A program made the position numbers and the translations under genes. A stretch of 64,000 nt of DNA from Ophiobolus disseminans (lineage: Eukaryota > Ascomycota > Dothideomycetes > Pleosporales > Phaeosphaeriaceae), in the NCBI GenBank assembly GCA_010093685.1, contig MU006234.1:1-64000 (forward strand), in the 5' to 3' direction. Positions 1 through 13,076 of the stretch are shown here, in pieces. Each line of letters starts with the position of its first letter. Position 1 is the stretch's first letter. Below the pieces are notes generated by a model. That model was not told the origin of the DNA, made no database searches, and was given only the letters and a program-made list of their open reading frames with translations.

Positions 1-95
1 CCTAACCCTAACCCTAACCCTAACCCTAACCCTAACCCTAACCCTAACCCTAACCCTAACCCTAACCCTAACCCTAACCCTAACCCTAACCCTAA
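1..95. repeat. Telomere, CCCTAA array
   Basis: About 16 exact tandem copies of CCCTAA run from the first base to position 95, so the window starts at a true chromosome end with the C-rich strand shown. TTAGGG-type telomeres are standard in filamentous ascomycetes. No subtelomeric satellite follows: unique sequence begins at once, and one stray AACCCTAA unit occurs at about 142-149. Confidence 0.98.
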
Positions 96-163
96 TCCAC
101 GACACAAAGCTCTTCAATAGTCATCAAAATTGGCAAAACACAACCCTAAATCCGGACAGTATC

Positions 164-3100
164 TTACAAAGACGTAAACCTACTCTTACTCGCCACCCCA
201 GCGGCCAAGTCTCTAATTGCTTGCCCACCTAGAATCTCCATCACACTAACATTCGCTCCTACACTCTTGCCAAGCCAATTACGCATCTCAATCGCAACCA
301 AACTATCCACGCCATATACATATATCGGCTTCGCAGGGTCCACATCCTCTCTGTCAATAACCTGTAAGTTGGCGAGCTGCGTCCGAATTGCCTCTGTGAC
401 AACATCCACCGCCTCATCGAGCGTCTTCGCCGCCTTGAGGAGAACGGAAACAGGTTTCACGATTGCAGTGGACGACTCCGATGAAGGCAATTGTGTGGAT
501 ACGATGGTATGGATGTGGCGAAGCAGCGGGCGGGAGAACTGTGTTGGCTCGACAAGGCCGTGGGCGCGGAGTTGTGCCGGAAGAGGAAGACTGGTGATGA
601 CCTGAGCGTCACTGTCGTCTTGTACGATGCCGTCGACGCTGAAGTAGTGCTTCAAGAGGGAAAGCACATCTTCTTCGCTGACGTCCTCAAGGACGCCGCG
701 CGCCCGCATTTTCGCCTTTACGTGTGCATTCTCCGCAACATAGCCGACGGATGCCACGGCACCGAGATCTATCGAGATGGCTGATAGGCCTTGACGGACA
801 CGTTGTCGAGCCAAAGCGTTCTGGTACGTGTTTCCGGCGGCGTAGTTGGCCTGGCCGAGAGCTCCTATGATACCCGCTTGTGACGAGAGCATGACGAAGA
901 AGGAGAGCTCTTTGGGCAAGACTTCATGTAAGTTCCAGGAACCGGCAACCTTGGGGGCAAGCGCCTTGTGCCATTGCAATTCGGTCATGTTTTGGAACGA
1001 GGAGTCTTGGAGGACCATGGCAGCGTTGATGCATCCTTTGATGGGCGGCATGTCGTTGAGCGAGGCCAGCGTCTGCTCAATATGCGCTCGGTTGGCGATG
1101 TCGCAGAGCCGCGCTTCTACTCGTGCTCCTTTTGTGCGAAGGTCTTGAAGGAAGGCTGCTCGCTCATTTTTTGCGGCCTCGACTGCTGAGCGCGACAGGA
1201 GGATCAAATTCTTTGCGCCTTGCCGGACGAGAAAGCTTGCAATGCTCTTTCCGATGCCGCCGAATGCTCCGGCTATCAGGTACGTTGCATCCGCTTCGAA
1301 TAGATCGCCATCTCTTGCAGCAGGCTTCACCTGCACGACCTCGTCGTCGTCAAACTCAAGCACAATCTTCCCCATATGTTTACCCTTTTGCATAAAACGG
1401 AAAGCCTTCTGGGTCTCGCTTTGTTTGAACACGTGCAGCGGCTGCGGCGGCGTGATAATCTTCTTCTCCGCCAGATGTATCACCTCAGCCATGATGGTCG
1501 CAAACTCAGGTCTTGCAGCGACCTGCGGAAGATCAACGGAAGCAAACATGCAGTTTCTCGAGAAAGGAAACATGGGCAGCCCACCCATAGTCGTCACCTG
1601 CGCGCCGTATATATCCTTCTTGCCCACCTCGATAAAGCGACCAAACGGAGCAATGCAATCCCATGACTGTCGCAGGGCCTCTCCGGCCAACGAATTCAGC
1701 ACTACGTCAACCCCACGGCCACCAGTCATCCGCTTGATGCCCTTCGCGAAATCGAGCATACGCGAGGAAAATATATGCGTGTACGGGATCCCATACGTCT
1801 TATTCAGCATCTTTGCTTTCTCGACCGCGCCAACCGTGACGTAGATTTCGCATCCGAAATGCTGCGCCAGTTGAACAGCAGCCTGGCCAAAGCCCCCAGC
1901 GGCAGAGTGGATGAGTACCGACTCGCCTTTGCGGACACGAGCCCAGTGTACGAGTCCGTAGTAGGCGGTGCAATAGGCCACCGAGTACGCTGCCGCCTCG
2001 TTGTAACCCATGTCATCTGGGAGCTTGAGTACTTGGTGCGCGAAGCAACGGCAGAGCTTGCTCATACCATCTTGGACGACGGCAACGACTCTATTGCCGA
2101 TTTTTAGCTGTGAGTTAGTCGACGGACCGAGGCGAGTGATGACGCCGGCGCACTCGCTGCCAAAGGAGGTGCCGTTGACTTGGCCGAGCGCTGTTAGGAT
2201 GTCACGGAAGTTGAGGCCGGCGGCTTTGACGTGGATTTCGAGTTCTCCCGGAGCGAGAGGCGTCGCGTCTGGTAGCAGCTCTGTGTAGCAGAGATTGTCG
2301 AGGAGACCCACGTTGGAGATTCCGAGATGCACATTTTCTGCGTGTTTCCAGGGCATGGGGATAGTGGGTCGGGCGGCTGGGTCGGAGTAGACTTGCTCGG
2401 CAAGGCGCGGGTTTTCTACGACACGGCTGATGCAAAGGAGACCGTCGCGCTCGCAGTACTCAGTCTCTGCGACAGTATTGGACAAGGTCTCGCTGTCCAT
2501 GACGGCCAAGATATGTCGGATCGCAGGACCGTGTTCATTGTGCTGGTTCAATGAGAGTGTGACGAAGCGATACTCAGGACGTTCGCTCTGTACCGTACGG
2601 GCCAAACCATGAATCATTGCACTCGTCGGATTATGCTTGAGAACCTTCCCCTGGAATGAGACCCAAACCAGGCTCTGACTGTGTTCCATTACCGTCTTCA
2701 AACTTTCGAGCTCGATTTGGCTCAGCCTCTCGAGCAGCGTGTCGTCGATTCCAGCGAGAAAGATGCAGGTCGAGCCAGCCAATTGGTCAGTTGCGCCCTC
2801 GACTTCTTGCCACGAGACCACCAACACATGGTCGTCACTTCTAAGAGCGATCTGTGAGCTAAGTGCCTCTTCCAATCCCACCTGCACAGGAGATCGGCCA
2901 TCCAACACAATGCTGATCCTGCGTGGCACTGAGGTCAGGCCATTCTTCTCTTTCGGAGCGATACCAGTAGTCATCATGACCTGCAGCACAGCCTCCTCCG
3001 ACTCATACCCGGCATCGCTGATGCGAATATCCGTGCCGGAAAAGCCAGTCTGCTGGAACGCGTCATCCCACTCGCTGTCTGTAAGCAGTGGGCTGAGGTT

Positions 3101-6100
3101 CTTCGTAGACTCCGCGCTGCACCACCATCCCGGCAGCAAGCCGAAGACGAAACCGCCCCGCATGATAGTGCGATTGACACTCTCCATAACAATCAAATGA
3201 CCGCCGGTCTTAAGTAGCGTCCGCACGTTGACGAGCGATCTCCAGACGCTGTCCGTCGCGTGGAGCACATTTGCTGCGATGACGAGGTCGAAGCTGTGCA
3301 AGTCGAAGCCCTGCGCTTCCACATCCTTGGATATATCTAGTGTTTTGAAGCAAATTTTCCTGTCGTGGAATTGTTCCTTGGCTTTTACAAAGAACGCCGG
3401 CGAGATGTCGGTGAAGACGTACTCTTCCACGCGGCTGCCGAGAGCGTCAATGAGATGCCCTGTGGCACAACCGGTTCCGGCTCCAATCTCCAGGATCCGC
3501 ATCGCGGGATGCTTGTGTGCGAGGACGCTGACGTGCTGGGCTGTTTGCTGTAGCAGCAGTGCAGTTGTGCTGAATTCGAGATAGTACTGCGTCATGATGT
3601 CGTCTGCGAAGAGGAGGCCGAGTGTGTCGACTTCGCCGGCTAGGATGGCGGAGAGATTACGACTCACGCGCATAAGAACTTTACTTTCCGTGTCGTGGTC
3701 CTCGAGTTTGGCGATGAGGTCTTCAATCGGTTGTACGGTGCTACCTTGGTGGCGTGAAGTTTGGCATTTCGCCCACTGAATATATCGCTGCAAATGGGGC
3801 GGTAATGCGTCAACATTGCCGTTGAAATGCGCTAGAGCATTGGTGATGCTAGCGAGACACAAGGCTTCTTTTTCCTCAATGCGAGGCTTGGGGTTCAGGT
3901 CGAGGTTGCTTGCAGGCAGCGGCTTGCGAAGCAGATCGAAGTCAGGCTTCCACAAAACGTTGAAGAGCCGCTTTACTGTTCCATCCTTGTTGCCACCAGA
4001 CGCTGTCGATACATCTGCTACAGTGGACATCTCGAGTTCGCCTGTCAAGCATGGCACTTCGGATCCTTCTTGTGCAGCGATGAGTGAGGCATGGTATGTG
4101 CGGAAACTTTCTTTGTGCACCCGAGAGTGGGCAATGAGCTTGGCATCTATTGGTGCGGTGAGGAGCTCTGCAGAGATCCAGGCGTTGAAAACTCGAGTCG
4201 GAACACCAGTAGGGAATGGGACTTCGCCACCATTGGACAGTGCGGGAAGCATTAACTGGAACAGTGCGTCCATTGTGGCGGGGTGCACCAGGTACGGCTC
4301 ACAGTAAGTATCTTCTACATGTGCTCTCCAGTGATGCAGATCAACCGTCGCCGTAGCTTGACCATCCTTGTTCCACCTCAATTGCTGCATGCCTTGGAAA
4401 GCCGGGCCATACTCAATGCCAGACGTCTTGAAAATGCTGTATGCTTTATCGATGTCGATCGCGGATTGGCACTGTTCCCTACCATGCCGTAGCGTATTCA
4501 TTTCCGCCTCCAGAAACATCTCATGTTCGTCGACCGCAAACGGATGCGTGTGCTCTTCAAATTCTACCGCAATGGCGCCCCGACAGCATTCGCTCCACGA
4601 AGTACCCTCGTACACAAACAAGGTGAACTCGCTCCACGCTCCTCCAGACTTGCTAGTCTTATCGTGTGCCGGACGAAGAGTGAGCTGGATTTCAGTGCCC
4701 TGCGGGCCCGAACACAGCGAGATGGCCCTGGAGAAAGTGACATCCCGAACCCGATAGCCGCGGATCTTATCGGTGTCGTTGCTTTCCATTTGCCGCATCG
4801 CCTCAATGGCCATGACGAGCATGCTAGCGGCTGGATACATCACGAGGCCACTGACTTGGTGGTCCTTCAGGAACGGCTTCTCGCTCAAGATGATTCGGTT
4901 GGTCCAGCGGGCTTCCAGGTCGTTCCAGTCGGACACACGGGTGCCGAGCAACTCGTGATGTGGATGCTCGCGGAACCTAAAGGTTTTACTTAGACGCCCT
5001 TCTTGCCAATACTTGGTGTTGTGGTTGAAGGGGTAGTAGGGAAGTGAAGCCAATGATTTCGTGTCTGCGGCGTGTGTTTGGTTCACGGCGGAGAGGTCGA
5101 CGGCGTGTCCGAGACAGTGCAGCAGTCCTGCGCATTCAACGGCCGTGGCGTTTGCGGGCCGATGTCTTGCCAGTAAGGATGTATATTGGTTTGTTAGTTT
5201 CCGGCCGAGAGACAGGAAAATGTCCTTCACGGGCGATCGTAACGCGGAATGTGGCCCGATCTCGACAATCAGGTCTACCGCAAAGCCGTCACTCTGCCTC
5301 GCTGACGACTTCCGTGCTTCGCACATCTTTGCCATTGGTTCTCCGAACCGGACCGGTTGAGTAAGATTTGAGATCCAATACTGTGCTGTTCGAAGTCGGT
5401 TTGTGGACTCAAGTCGATCTCCGGTTACGGACGACATGAAGGGTACAGTGTCCGCGGTCTCCTTTCCAGGAGAGATCTCAAGAAGAAGACGCTCGTAGAT
5501 CATACCGACGCTCATCATGTGAGGCGAGTGGTATGCGACATCGACATTCAAAGGCCGAAAGATGATCTCGGCGTGGTTCAACATCGCTGCGATACGGTCG
5601 ATTGCTTCCCAACTTCCAGACACAGTCACATTGGTCGGACTATTATAGCACGCAATGACGAGCGCGTCGGAAGGGTGGAGAGAATTGTGCTCCTCGAGGA
5701 TCAGCTGCGTCCCCTCTGGCGATGCTTGAACGGAGACCATAGCTCCAGGTGCAGGGCTGAGATCGCGGACCGCTGCAACTGCGAGGCCACGATAGTAAGC
5801 AATCATCCAGGCAGAGCGCCTCGCAATAGCCCCGGTGGAATAAGCAGCAGCGATTTCGCCCGACGAATGGCCAATGGTAATAGACGGCCTAATGTTCCAG
5901 GACCGCAACAGGTCAATCATCGCTACCTGCAGCGCGGTGCAAATGGGCTGACTGCACTCGGGGACATCGATGCGCGAGGTCTCTAGCGACTTGCTGTACA
6001 ATTCGTCCAACACAGACCACCGACTTCCCAAGGACTTAAAGTAGCGATCGGCCTTTTTCAAACTCTCACCGAATACGCGGTATTGCAGGAGTTCGTAACC

Positions 6101-8251
6101 CATCCTGTGCCATTGGGCGCCTTGGCCTGTGAACACGAAGCCTATCTTCAGATTATTTTGGGTTCGGACCGGAGCAGACCATTCTAATCTTTTCAAGTTT
6201 TCCCCAGATGCGACTGCGACCGACCTCCACGGCAACTTTGATCTTCTTTCGCACAGGGTGTACGCGAGATCGTTCAGCATCAGCGGTGTGTCTTCTTGTC
6301 GTATCGAGTTCTTGAGCCAATTGTTGTACGTCGACGTCGTACGTTGGATACCGGCTTCATCGAAAGTCGACAGGGTGAGGAGCTTCAATTTAGCAAATTT
6401 TAAGTGCTCGTATTCAAATGGCGCGTCGCTACCTGTTGCGGACCCGCCCTGGGAAGAGTAGTCTGTATCTGGTGCAGAGTCATCGCTCGAGAGCAGTTCG
6501 GGTATTGCATAGCTCGAGGCATCGCTTGTGCCGATCTCAGGTACAAGGTCCAGGACTTGCTGGACTAATTGACCTTGGAGAGGTGCTAACCGCTTCGTTT
6601 GATGCCTTACTTGCAAGTTGCGTGTTCTGCAGAAGTGATACGCATCATCGAAGATGACGTGGGCGTTGGTGCCGCCAAATCCAAACGAATTGACTGATGC
6701 GCGCCGAAGGCCTCTTTGTGGCCACGTCGTAGGTACGATCGGAAAGGTGATATTCTGGCACTCGGCTGCAATCTTGGGTGTCACAGTTTCTAGGGTCTCT
6801 GGGTAGACATTGGGAGGGATAACACCCTGTTCCAAAGCGAGGAGTGTCTTGATAACACCAGCCATCCCGCTTGCGCCTTCGAGATGGCCAATATTGGATT
6901 TGACAGCGCCAACAAAAAGTTGATCCTCCTTGGTGCGATGCTCACTGAATACTCGACTTATTGCCGATGCCTCGAGTGGATCCCCGACGGGTGTTCCAGT
7001 ACCATGGGCTTCGAAGAATCGTGTTTGGGAGAGATCGAGACCAGCTCGCTGATAGGTCTCTCTAATAAGTCGCTCTTGAGACTGACTCGATGGCTGTGTT
7101 ATGCCAGGCGTTCTTCCGTCCTGGTTGCAGCCCGTTGAGCGAATTATGCCGCGGATTGTGTCACCATCTTCGATAGCTTGGGTCAGGCGTTTGAGCACGA
7201 GCGTACCAAAGCCTTCGCCACGCGAGTAGCCGTTAGCTTTTTTGTCAAAGCTGTGACAGACACCATCTGGTGAGAGGAAATTCAGGTCGCTGAGCTGCGC
7301 GCTAGAATCTGGGTTTAGGACAATGTTGCAGCCAGCCGCAAGACTCTGGTAACGTTAGCCGGAATGTGGACGTCAGCTTGCAAAACCTGGACGCTCTTGA
7401 CGTTCAAGATCTAGGGAAGTAAATACCATGTCGACGGACCGCGAGTGCAGTTCCTGGCATGCAAGATGCAATGCGACAAGACTGCTTGAGCATGCAGTGT
7501 CAATCGCCATACTCGGTCCTTTGAAGTCGTAGAACCAACTCAGTCGATTGGCGAGAATGGTCAGAGCTCCCGCGCCTGTGACTTTGTACTTTGCGGAGAT
7601 CTCTGTATCGCGACCGAGAAGCAAGCCGTAGTCGAGGAGAAAGCATCCAATGTGTACTGACGTGTTGGACCCAGTGGCCTTTTCAAGCCCGATTCCAGCT
7701 GTGCATAAGGGTCAGCAAGTGTCTAGTGAAGGGTTGCTTTGCGTACCATTCTCTAGCGCATGGTAGCTTGACTCTAGCAGTAATCGCTGTTGCGGATCCA
7801 TACATTCTGCTTCCTGTGGTGAGATGGAGAAGAAAGGTGCGTCGAAGCCTGCCAGGTCGTCCTTGAGAAAGTGGCCGCCTTTGACTTTCATCTAGAGATC
7901 TGTTAGAAGTCAATCTGCCCAAGGTTTGATATCCCCGTGATCACATACTGTTCCCGTCTTGTTGCCATTCGGTTTGTAGAATGCATCGCCATTCCATCTA
8001 TCTTGAGGGACCTTGGTCAGAGTCGACCGCCTCTGCAACATTAGGTCCCAAAACGAATCTTCTGACGTCGCATCTTGGGGGAATTTGAGTGAGAAGCCTA
8101 CGACGGCTATCGGTTCGAACGGTGGCTCTTGATCGACGTAGGTACTCTTATTCTCACCACGGTCCTCATGTGAACCTGCGTTGTCTCCATCGCAGGGCTC
8201 ACATTCCAGTGGTTGCCTTGACGCGACCGATGATGAACAGTTTAGAGTCAT
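164..8251 (-). CDS. Highly reducing type I polyketide synthase (KS-AT-DH-MT-ER-KR-ACP)
   Basis: Iterative fungal PKS making a reduced, C-methylated polyketide. Four exons, 8251-7949, 7891-7747, 7698-7427 and 7345-164, join in phase to about 2633 aa; all introns are GT-AG (57, 48 and 81 bp). Visible in order: KS with Cys in DTACSSSL (about residue 219) and His in EAHGTGTP and KSNIGH; AT with GHSSGE (about 733); DH with HxxxGxxxxP (about 1070); methyltransferase with EIGAGTG (about 1525); ER with HSAAGGFGQ (about 2056); KR with GAFGGIG (about 2268) and the Tyr of NYAAGN; ACP with GVDSL, Ser about 2588. There is no C-terminal thioesterase, which is usual for HR-PKS, so release must be in trans. 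All catalytic motifs are intact. It is the terminal gene, transcribed toward the telomere; an exporter and a sulfotransferase-like gene lie inward. The product cannot be deduced. Confidence 0.95.
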
Positions 8252-9517
8252 AGCGATATGGTCAATATTGATTCAAGCAACGATAGGGAAGAAAACCAAC
8301 GGGTATCTCATACAAGTTAAATGGTCTTCAAGAACCGGGGCCGAGTGCCTGTCATAGATCAGGATGTCAGATGGTGCGTTGATTGGGACTTGCGCATTAT
8401 TGGCGCCGCATTACAGGTAGATAGCTCAGGGCTTCGCTCCATCATACCACGAATCAGACTACACGCACTCATTTGCCTTGTCTGATCGTTGTTCGGAACT
8501 GTGCCACTACAGTGCCTTGCCTTCTAAGCCCTGTTTCTTCTAGTTGGAGGAAATGGCTTCGTTTAGTTAAGATCCGCAATGTATTCAGCCATCCACATGA
8601 AGCACTACGCAATTTGTAGATCCGTGATTGCTGATACGTGAAGGAGATGAAAGTCAATTGGTCGGGTTTGTGGCTCATTGGCCGCAACCGCCACCGTTCA
8701 TCTGCAGTCACGAGAACAAAGGCTCCGGCCTTTTTCATCATGTTTTAGTTCAAGAAAAGATCAAGACATGCAGCTATGGCCCCCAAAAATTAGCGCTTGC
8801 TCGGTGTCCGAAATTAAACTCGAAATATTGTCGGCTCCATCCCGGATAATGTCCTTGCCAATGGCCCAACCGTTTTGTCGTGGTGCCACAGGGCTGATTT
8901 TGAGATTAAATTGAGGAATAATGCATGCAAAAGTTTCCGGTGAGAGCTTTACCCAGAGAGCATAGGTGCTGAAACAATGCGCGTCTATCCAGGACAAATC
9001 ATAGCAAATGGTTACCTAGGTGCGTCAGTTTTTTGCCCCCTATTGGCTTACGTACTAACCCGTAAGTATTGCTGCCTTCTCGCAAGGCTCTCACCGGAAA
9101 TCATTGCATGCACCATATCGAGCAGCCAATGCGCAGATAAGCTCTAGTGTTTGATACGACGATCTAGGGGGGTAGACATGAAGACGGATGTGGCTTGCTC
9201 CGTGCACAGATCGACTGCATACACCGCTCAACTGCAAGATGATCCTTGGTGAATTGGCACGGCGACAACCACCTTGATTTGGATCATATGCTGATCATTT
9301 TAGCCCCTCAATTCTACGATGCACAAAGTGGTTGTCAGAAGGAAAGCCAAAGGGCGGTTGTGTCAGTAAAATCCTAGTAAATACGTAGCTTCACCAGGAC
9401 ACTCTCAAAAGCAGTATCAGTTGTTGTGCGTTCAATAGGTATAGATCCGTGACTATAATCCGCGACCCCTCTCGCTTCTGCTATGATCTGATGCACATTT
9501 TCTCACAGGCCCACCCA
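8252..9517. other. Intergenic, PKS upstream region
   Basis: About 1.27 kb between the PKS start and the 3' end of the membrane-protein gene. No convincing gene is seen. It should contain the PKS promoter and holds the inverted repeat listed separately. Confidence 0.6.
8921..9112. repeat. Imperfect inverted repeat, two 30-bp arms
   Basis: The left arm (8921-8950) and the reverse complement of the right arm (9083-9112) share TGCATGCAA and then TTTCCGGTGAGAGC, separated by about 130 bp. The pair lies in the PKS upstream region. It could be a decayed foldback or MITE element, or two opposed copies of a regulatory site. No target-site duplication was seen. Confidence 0.55.
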
Positions 9518-10447
9518 TCATCTATTGAGGTCCTTCACCTCGTCCTCAAGCGACTCTTCAGATCGTTGAGCTGATCTTTTGAGCACCGCAGACCTGATAT
9601 AGCTCGAAATCGTGGTTGGTGTCGGGATATGCTTCGGAAGGTACGAGCGTAGTGTTGGGAGACATGAGCAAATGACTGCAAAGGACAGTTGGAGGGAGAG
9701 CCAGAATGCAGACTGCACGGAGTCGAGATTGTAGGTAAAGACGATGCGTAGGACAGAGGTTATGCAGACAAAGCCGCCGGTGAGGAAGACAAGACTGAGT
9801 CCAACGCGATCGCGGATACTGAGATGCAGGAACGAGATCCGCCAGAGTGGGAGCAAAACGAGCGCGAGATCGAGCGCGCAGTTGATGCTTTCGGACCATA
9901 CGAACAAAGTGTTCAAGTTCAAGCATTTGCCCTTGACACGCGGATTGTATGCAAGCGCAATAGGTTTGCAGCGGAACGTGTTCAGGAAGATCATGGCGAT
10001 GACCCAACCCATGCTGAGCGCAGCCATAACCCAGAGTGCGCGACGGAAGCCATCGTAGACGCCGAAGATGCGATGGTAGAGGACAATGATGCTAAGGCGA
10101 CACAATGTGATGATAATCGTCATGAGATAAATGTTGACAAACATGAGTTTGAGGAGTTGTAGGATTTGTGGAAGCTTCATCTTGACCATGTTGGCGGCGG
10201 ATAGGTTCTGATCCGCAGCTGCAGCGCGGTCAGCATCTACTCTCCTAATCTGAAGATAGTTGTACTCACCCCAGAAAAGGCAAGCCATGTGAGCAGTGAG
10301 AAGCACCCAAGCTGCCAGCGAAAGCCAGTCATCCGCTTTCAAGCCCACCTTCATCTTTCTCCTCGCATGGAAGCGTAAGCCGACTACAATCGTCGCAGCA
10401 ACAAAGAGAATGGCCTCCGCTGTCACCTTGTGCGTCAGTGTCATCAT
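9518..10447 (-). CDS. Rhodopsin-like 7-TM integral membrane protein (SAT4/PTH11-type fold)
   Basis: Uninterrupted 309-aa frame with about seven hydrophobic helices and a short charged C-terminal tail ending in acidic and basic residues. The pattern (N-terminal helix, then RFHARRKMK, a DDWLSLAAW segment, CRLSIIVLYHRIFGV, late WLSLQLSFAVICSCLPTLR) matches the fungal rhodopsin-domain family that includes SAT4- and PTH11-related proteins. No CFEM domain precedes the helices. Such proteins are often annotated as GPCR-like, but most have no proven ligand or function. It lies between the PKS and the exporter, so a role in the same locus is possible but only inferred. The start is the first ATG of the frame, followed closely by a second Met. 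Confidence 0.8.
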   Translation of the reverse strand: MMTLTHKVTAEAILFVAATIVVGLRFHARRKMKVGLKADDWLSLAAWVLLTAHMACLFWGEYNYLQIRRVDADRAAAADQNLSAANMVKMKLPQILQLLKLMFVNIYLMTIIITLCRLSIIVLYHRIFGVYDGFRRALWVMAALSMGWVIAMIFLNTFRCKPIALAYNPRVKGKCLNLNTLFVWSESINCALDLALVLLPLWRISFLHLSIRDRVGLSLVFLTGGFVCITSVLRIVFTYNLDSVQSAFWLSLQLSFAVICSCLPTLRSYLPKHIPTPTTISSYIRSAVLKRSAQRSEESLEDEVKDLNR

Positions 10448-10976
10448 CTTGAAGGACTTTCTTTGAGCACGGCTTTTGACAAAGTAAAGATGTCTCGAGT
10501 AAGTCCAGTCAGATAGGAAGGCAAGGCTTTAAGAGTTATGTTGCAACTGACCCAGGAGCACGACTAAAGTTCTCATTGCTGGCATGCAGCGGATTTCCAG
10601 TCACATCTACCCTGGCCCTCACAATCGCCTTCTGACATGCATCCCCGTAGCTTATGTTGTGAAACCTCCGTTATGGACTTGGCCGACGAGCCAATGTTTG
10701 TCCAAGCCCGTCAGCCCCAACAAAACCGGAAGAATGGTGGGGCGTCGATCTGCTCCCAAATGGGAATCCATGCGGCGCAGATGCAGAGATCTTAGTGTGA
10801 ACAGTATTGAGCGATACGACAGGGATTCTTACCAAACGGCTGAGGGGTGTATGCCTTCTACATTTACAATTGGCATGCGCCGATTCGAAATGATTTTCCA
10901 TCATTGAACTTGGAGAAACCACCAAGACCGAGCCGCGAATATCGCACCCAACGAGCGTATCTTTCGTGCGCACAGT
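10448..10976. promoter_or_regulatory. Divergent intergenic region
   Basis: About 530 bp between two divergently transcribed genes, the 7-TM protein (minus) and the MFS exporter (plus), so it should hold both promoters. No specific site was identified. The arrangement makes co-regulation possible. Confidence 0.5.
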
Positions 10977-12829
10977 ATGCCTTCGAACTGTGCAAGAAAT
11001 GTGCGCGACGATGAGAAGGGGAGTCCTGGAAACTTCCAAAGCTATCACCTCGAAGGGTGGAGGTTGTATGGCTTAACCTTTGCGTGAGTCAACTGGCTCT
11101 TAGGGTGCACATTTGAGCGTGATGAGTGCTAATCATATGTTGTTAGCATGTGCTTAGGCCTGTTTTTGGCGAGTTTAGAGAGCACCATCGTAAGCACTAG
11201 TTTGCTGTCCATCACGAATGACCTCCATGGGTTCCAAAAGGGAAGTTGGGTGGTCGCGACATATTTGCTCACATATACCGGTACCCAACCCTCCTGATGG
11301 TCGAACAGAGTGAGACACTGATGGTAAAGGCTTCCTCGTCGTTATGGCCAAACTCAGCGACACGTTTGGCCGCAAAGCAACAATGATCTTCTGCCTTGCC
11401 TTCTTCATCATCTTTTCTATAGCATGTGGCTTCGCGCAGAGCATGACGCAACTGTAAGTCAATCCCGCAACGCTCAAGTCATTACTGTGTTAATCTTATA
11501 TTAGCATTGTGTGTCGCGCATTTCAGGGCATCGGCGGCGGAGGCATGTCTACCTTGACCTTCGTAATCTTGCCAGAGCACATTTCACCCGCGGTCTATCC
11601 GACTTATGCCGCGGTCGTGTCGAGCACATTGGCCTTCTCGAGCCTTCTGGGTCCTGTGCTCGGAGGTGTGATTTGCAACAATACTACGTGGAGATGGGTG
11701 TTTTTCCTGAATGCTCCTGCGGGCTGCGTCGCTCTGATTCTGCTCCTTATCACGTTACCTAGCAGGCCGTGTGCAAACGAGTCTATATTGTCAAAACTGA
11801 AGAGGGTGGATTATCTCGGGGCATTACTGGTTCTCTCTTCCACTGTCCTCTTCGTCACTGCCCTGGAACAAGGCGGTACGGGATCCTCATGGAGGAGCGC
11901 TCTCGTTCTCTCTCTCCTCATCATCTCAATTATTCTCGGCTCATTATGTCTCTTCTGGTCGTGGTATCTGGGGCATAATCCAAAGAAACAGGAACCTATG
12001 CTCGCATGGAACCTTCTCACTAACCGTTTCGCAGTCGGCATCTTCCTCAACTCTTTCTTTCTGGGATCCATTTTTCTCTCTTCCATCTTTGTCCTCCCAC
12101 AACGATTCCAAATTGTATACCAAGACAGCCCAGCAATAGCCGGATACCGACTATTATGTGTCACGCTGGTCTCTCCCATATTCAGCGGCGTCGCGGGCTT
12201 CCTCATGCAGAAGAAGCGGACGCCACCGCTCTACATCCTGCTGGCTGCGCAAGCTCTTGCGTTGTTAGGCTGTGGCCTCGCTAGCTCAGTACCTGAAACA
12301 GCAAGGTCCTATTCCCGTGCGGAATACGCCTACCAAGCGATCATGGGAGCGGGTTTTGGAATGGGATTGAGTACCGCCATCATGGCTGCGCCACTTGCAT
12401 ATTCGAAAACGGACATGGGTAAGCAACTCATTACAACTCAATTTCTACTTCTTGCGTGCGCACACGCCGTTTGCCGTGCCACTTCAGCTAACAGCATCTG
12501 CAGCTGTCGGGATTGGAACGACCAACCAGATGCGCAGCCTAGGCGCCAGCATCGGTGTCTCAGTGTGCGCAAACATCCTCTCTCGCACCCTCACAAATTC
12601 CCTGCAGGGCCAATTGTCGCCCCAGCAGATGAAGGGCCTTTTGGGCAGCGCGGAGGCAATCAAAGTGATACCAGTGGAGCTGCAGGAGGCGGTTCAGCAG
12701 GCCGTTGCCCAAAGCTTCACTCGACAGATGCAAGCCATGTGCGCGCTGGCGGGGGCGGGTTTGTTGGCTACGCTGATCATGATCGAGCGGCAGCCGAGAT
12801 TCCAGGCTCGGCAGGGTGGGATAGAGTAG
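10977..12829 (+). CDS. MFS drug/metabolite exporter (DHA2, 14-TM type)
   Basis: Five exons, 10977-11083, 11147-11280, 11330-11453, 11505-12418 and 12504-12829, join in phase to 534 aa. All four introns are GT-AG (63, 49, 51 and 85 bp). The protein has a short polar N-terminus, then EGWRLYGLTFAMCLGLFLAS, the SLESTIVSTSL segment of multidrug exporters, the KLSDTFGRKATM loop (MFS motif A) and RAFQGIGGGG (motif C-like). About 14 helices are expected for this DHA2/TRI12-like class. Family knowledge suggests proton-driven export of small molecules across the plasma membrane. Its position near the PKS suggests export of, or self-protection against, the polyketide product, which is inference. No frame damage is seen. 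Confidence 0.9.
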
Positions 12830-13076
12830 AATCTTGATATCTCGTGCTACCCGACAATAGATTAGTTGCGTGGGACAGAAGATGACTGCGTCTGCATGTG
12901 AAGGTGCATATTCAGCCGGGTAGTTAATCAATTGAATAATCTACCGCCTGTGCCACCTTCCTCGATCTGAAACCCCCATTACGCTACCACATGAACCCTA
13001 GCCTTGGCACCAGTCCGGATGTGACTAAACTTCAAGCCGCCGCTGAACATATCGAAACACGATAAAGCCAAAAAAT

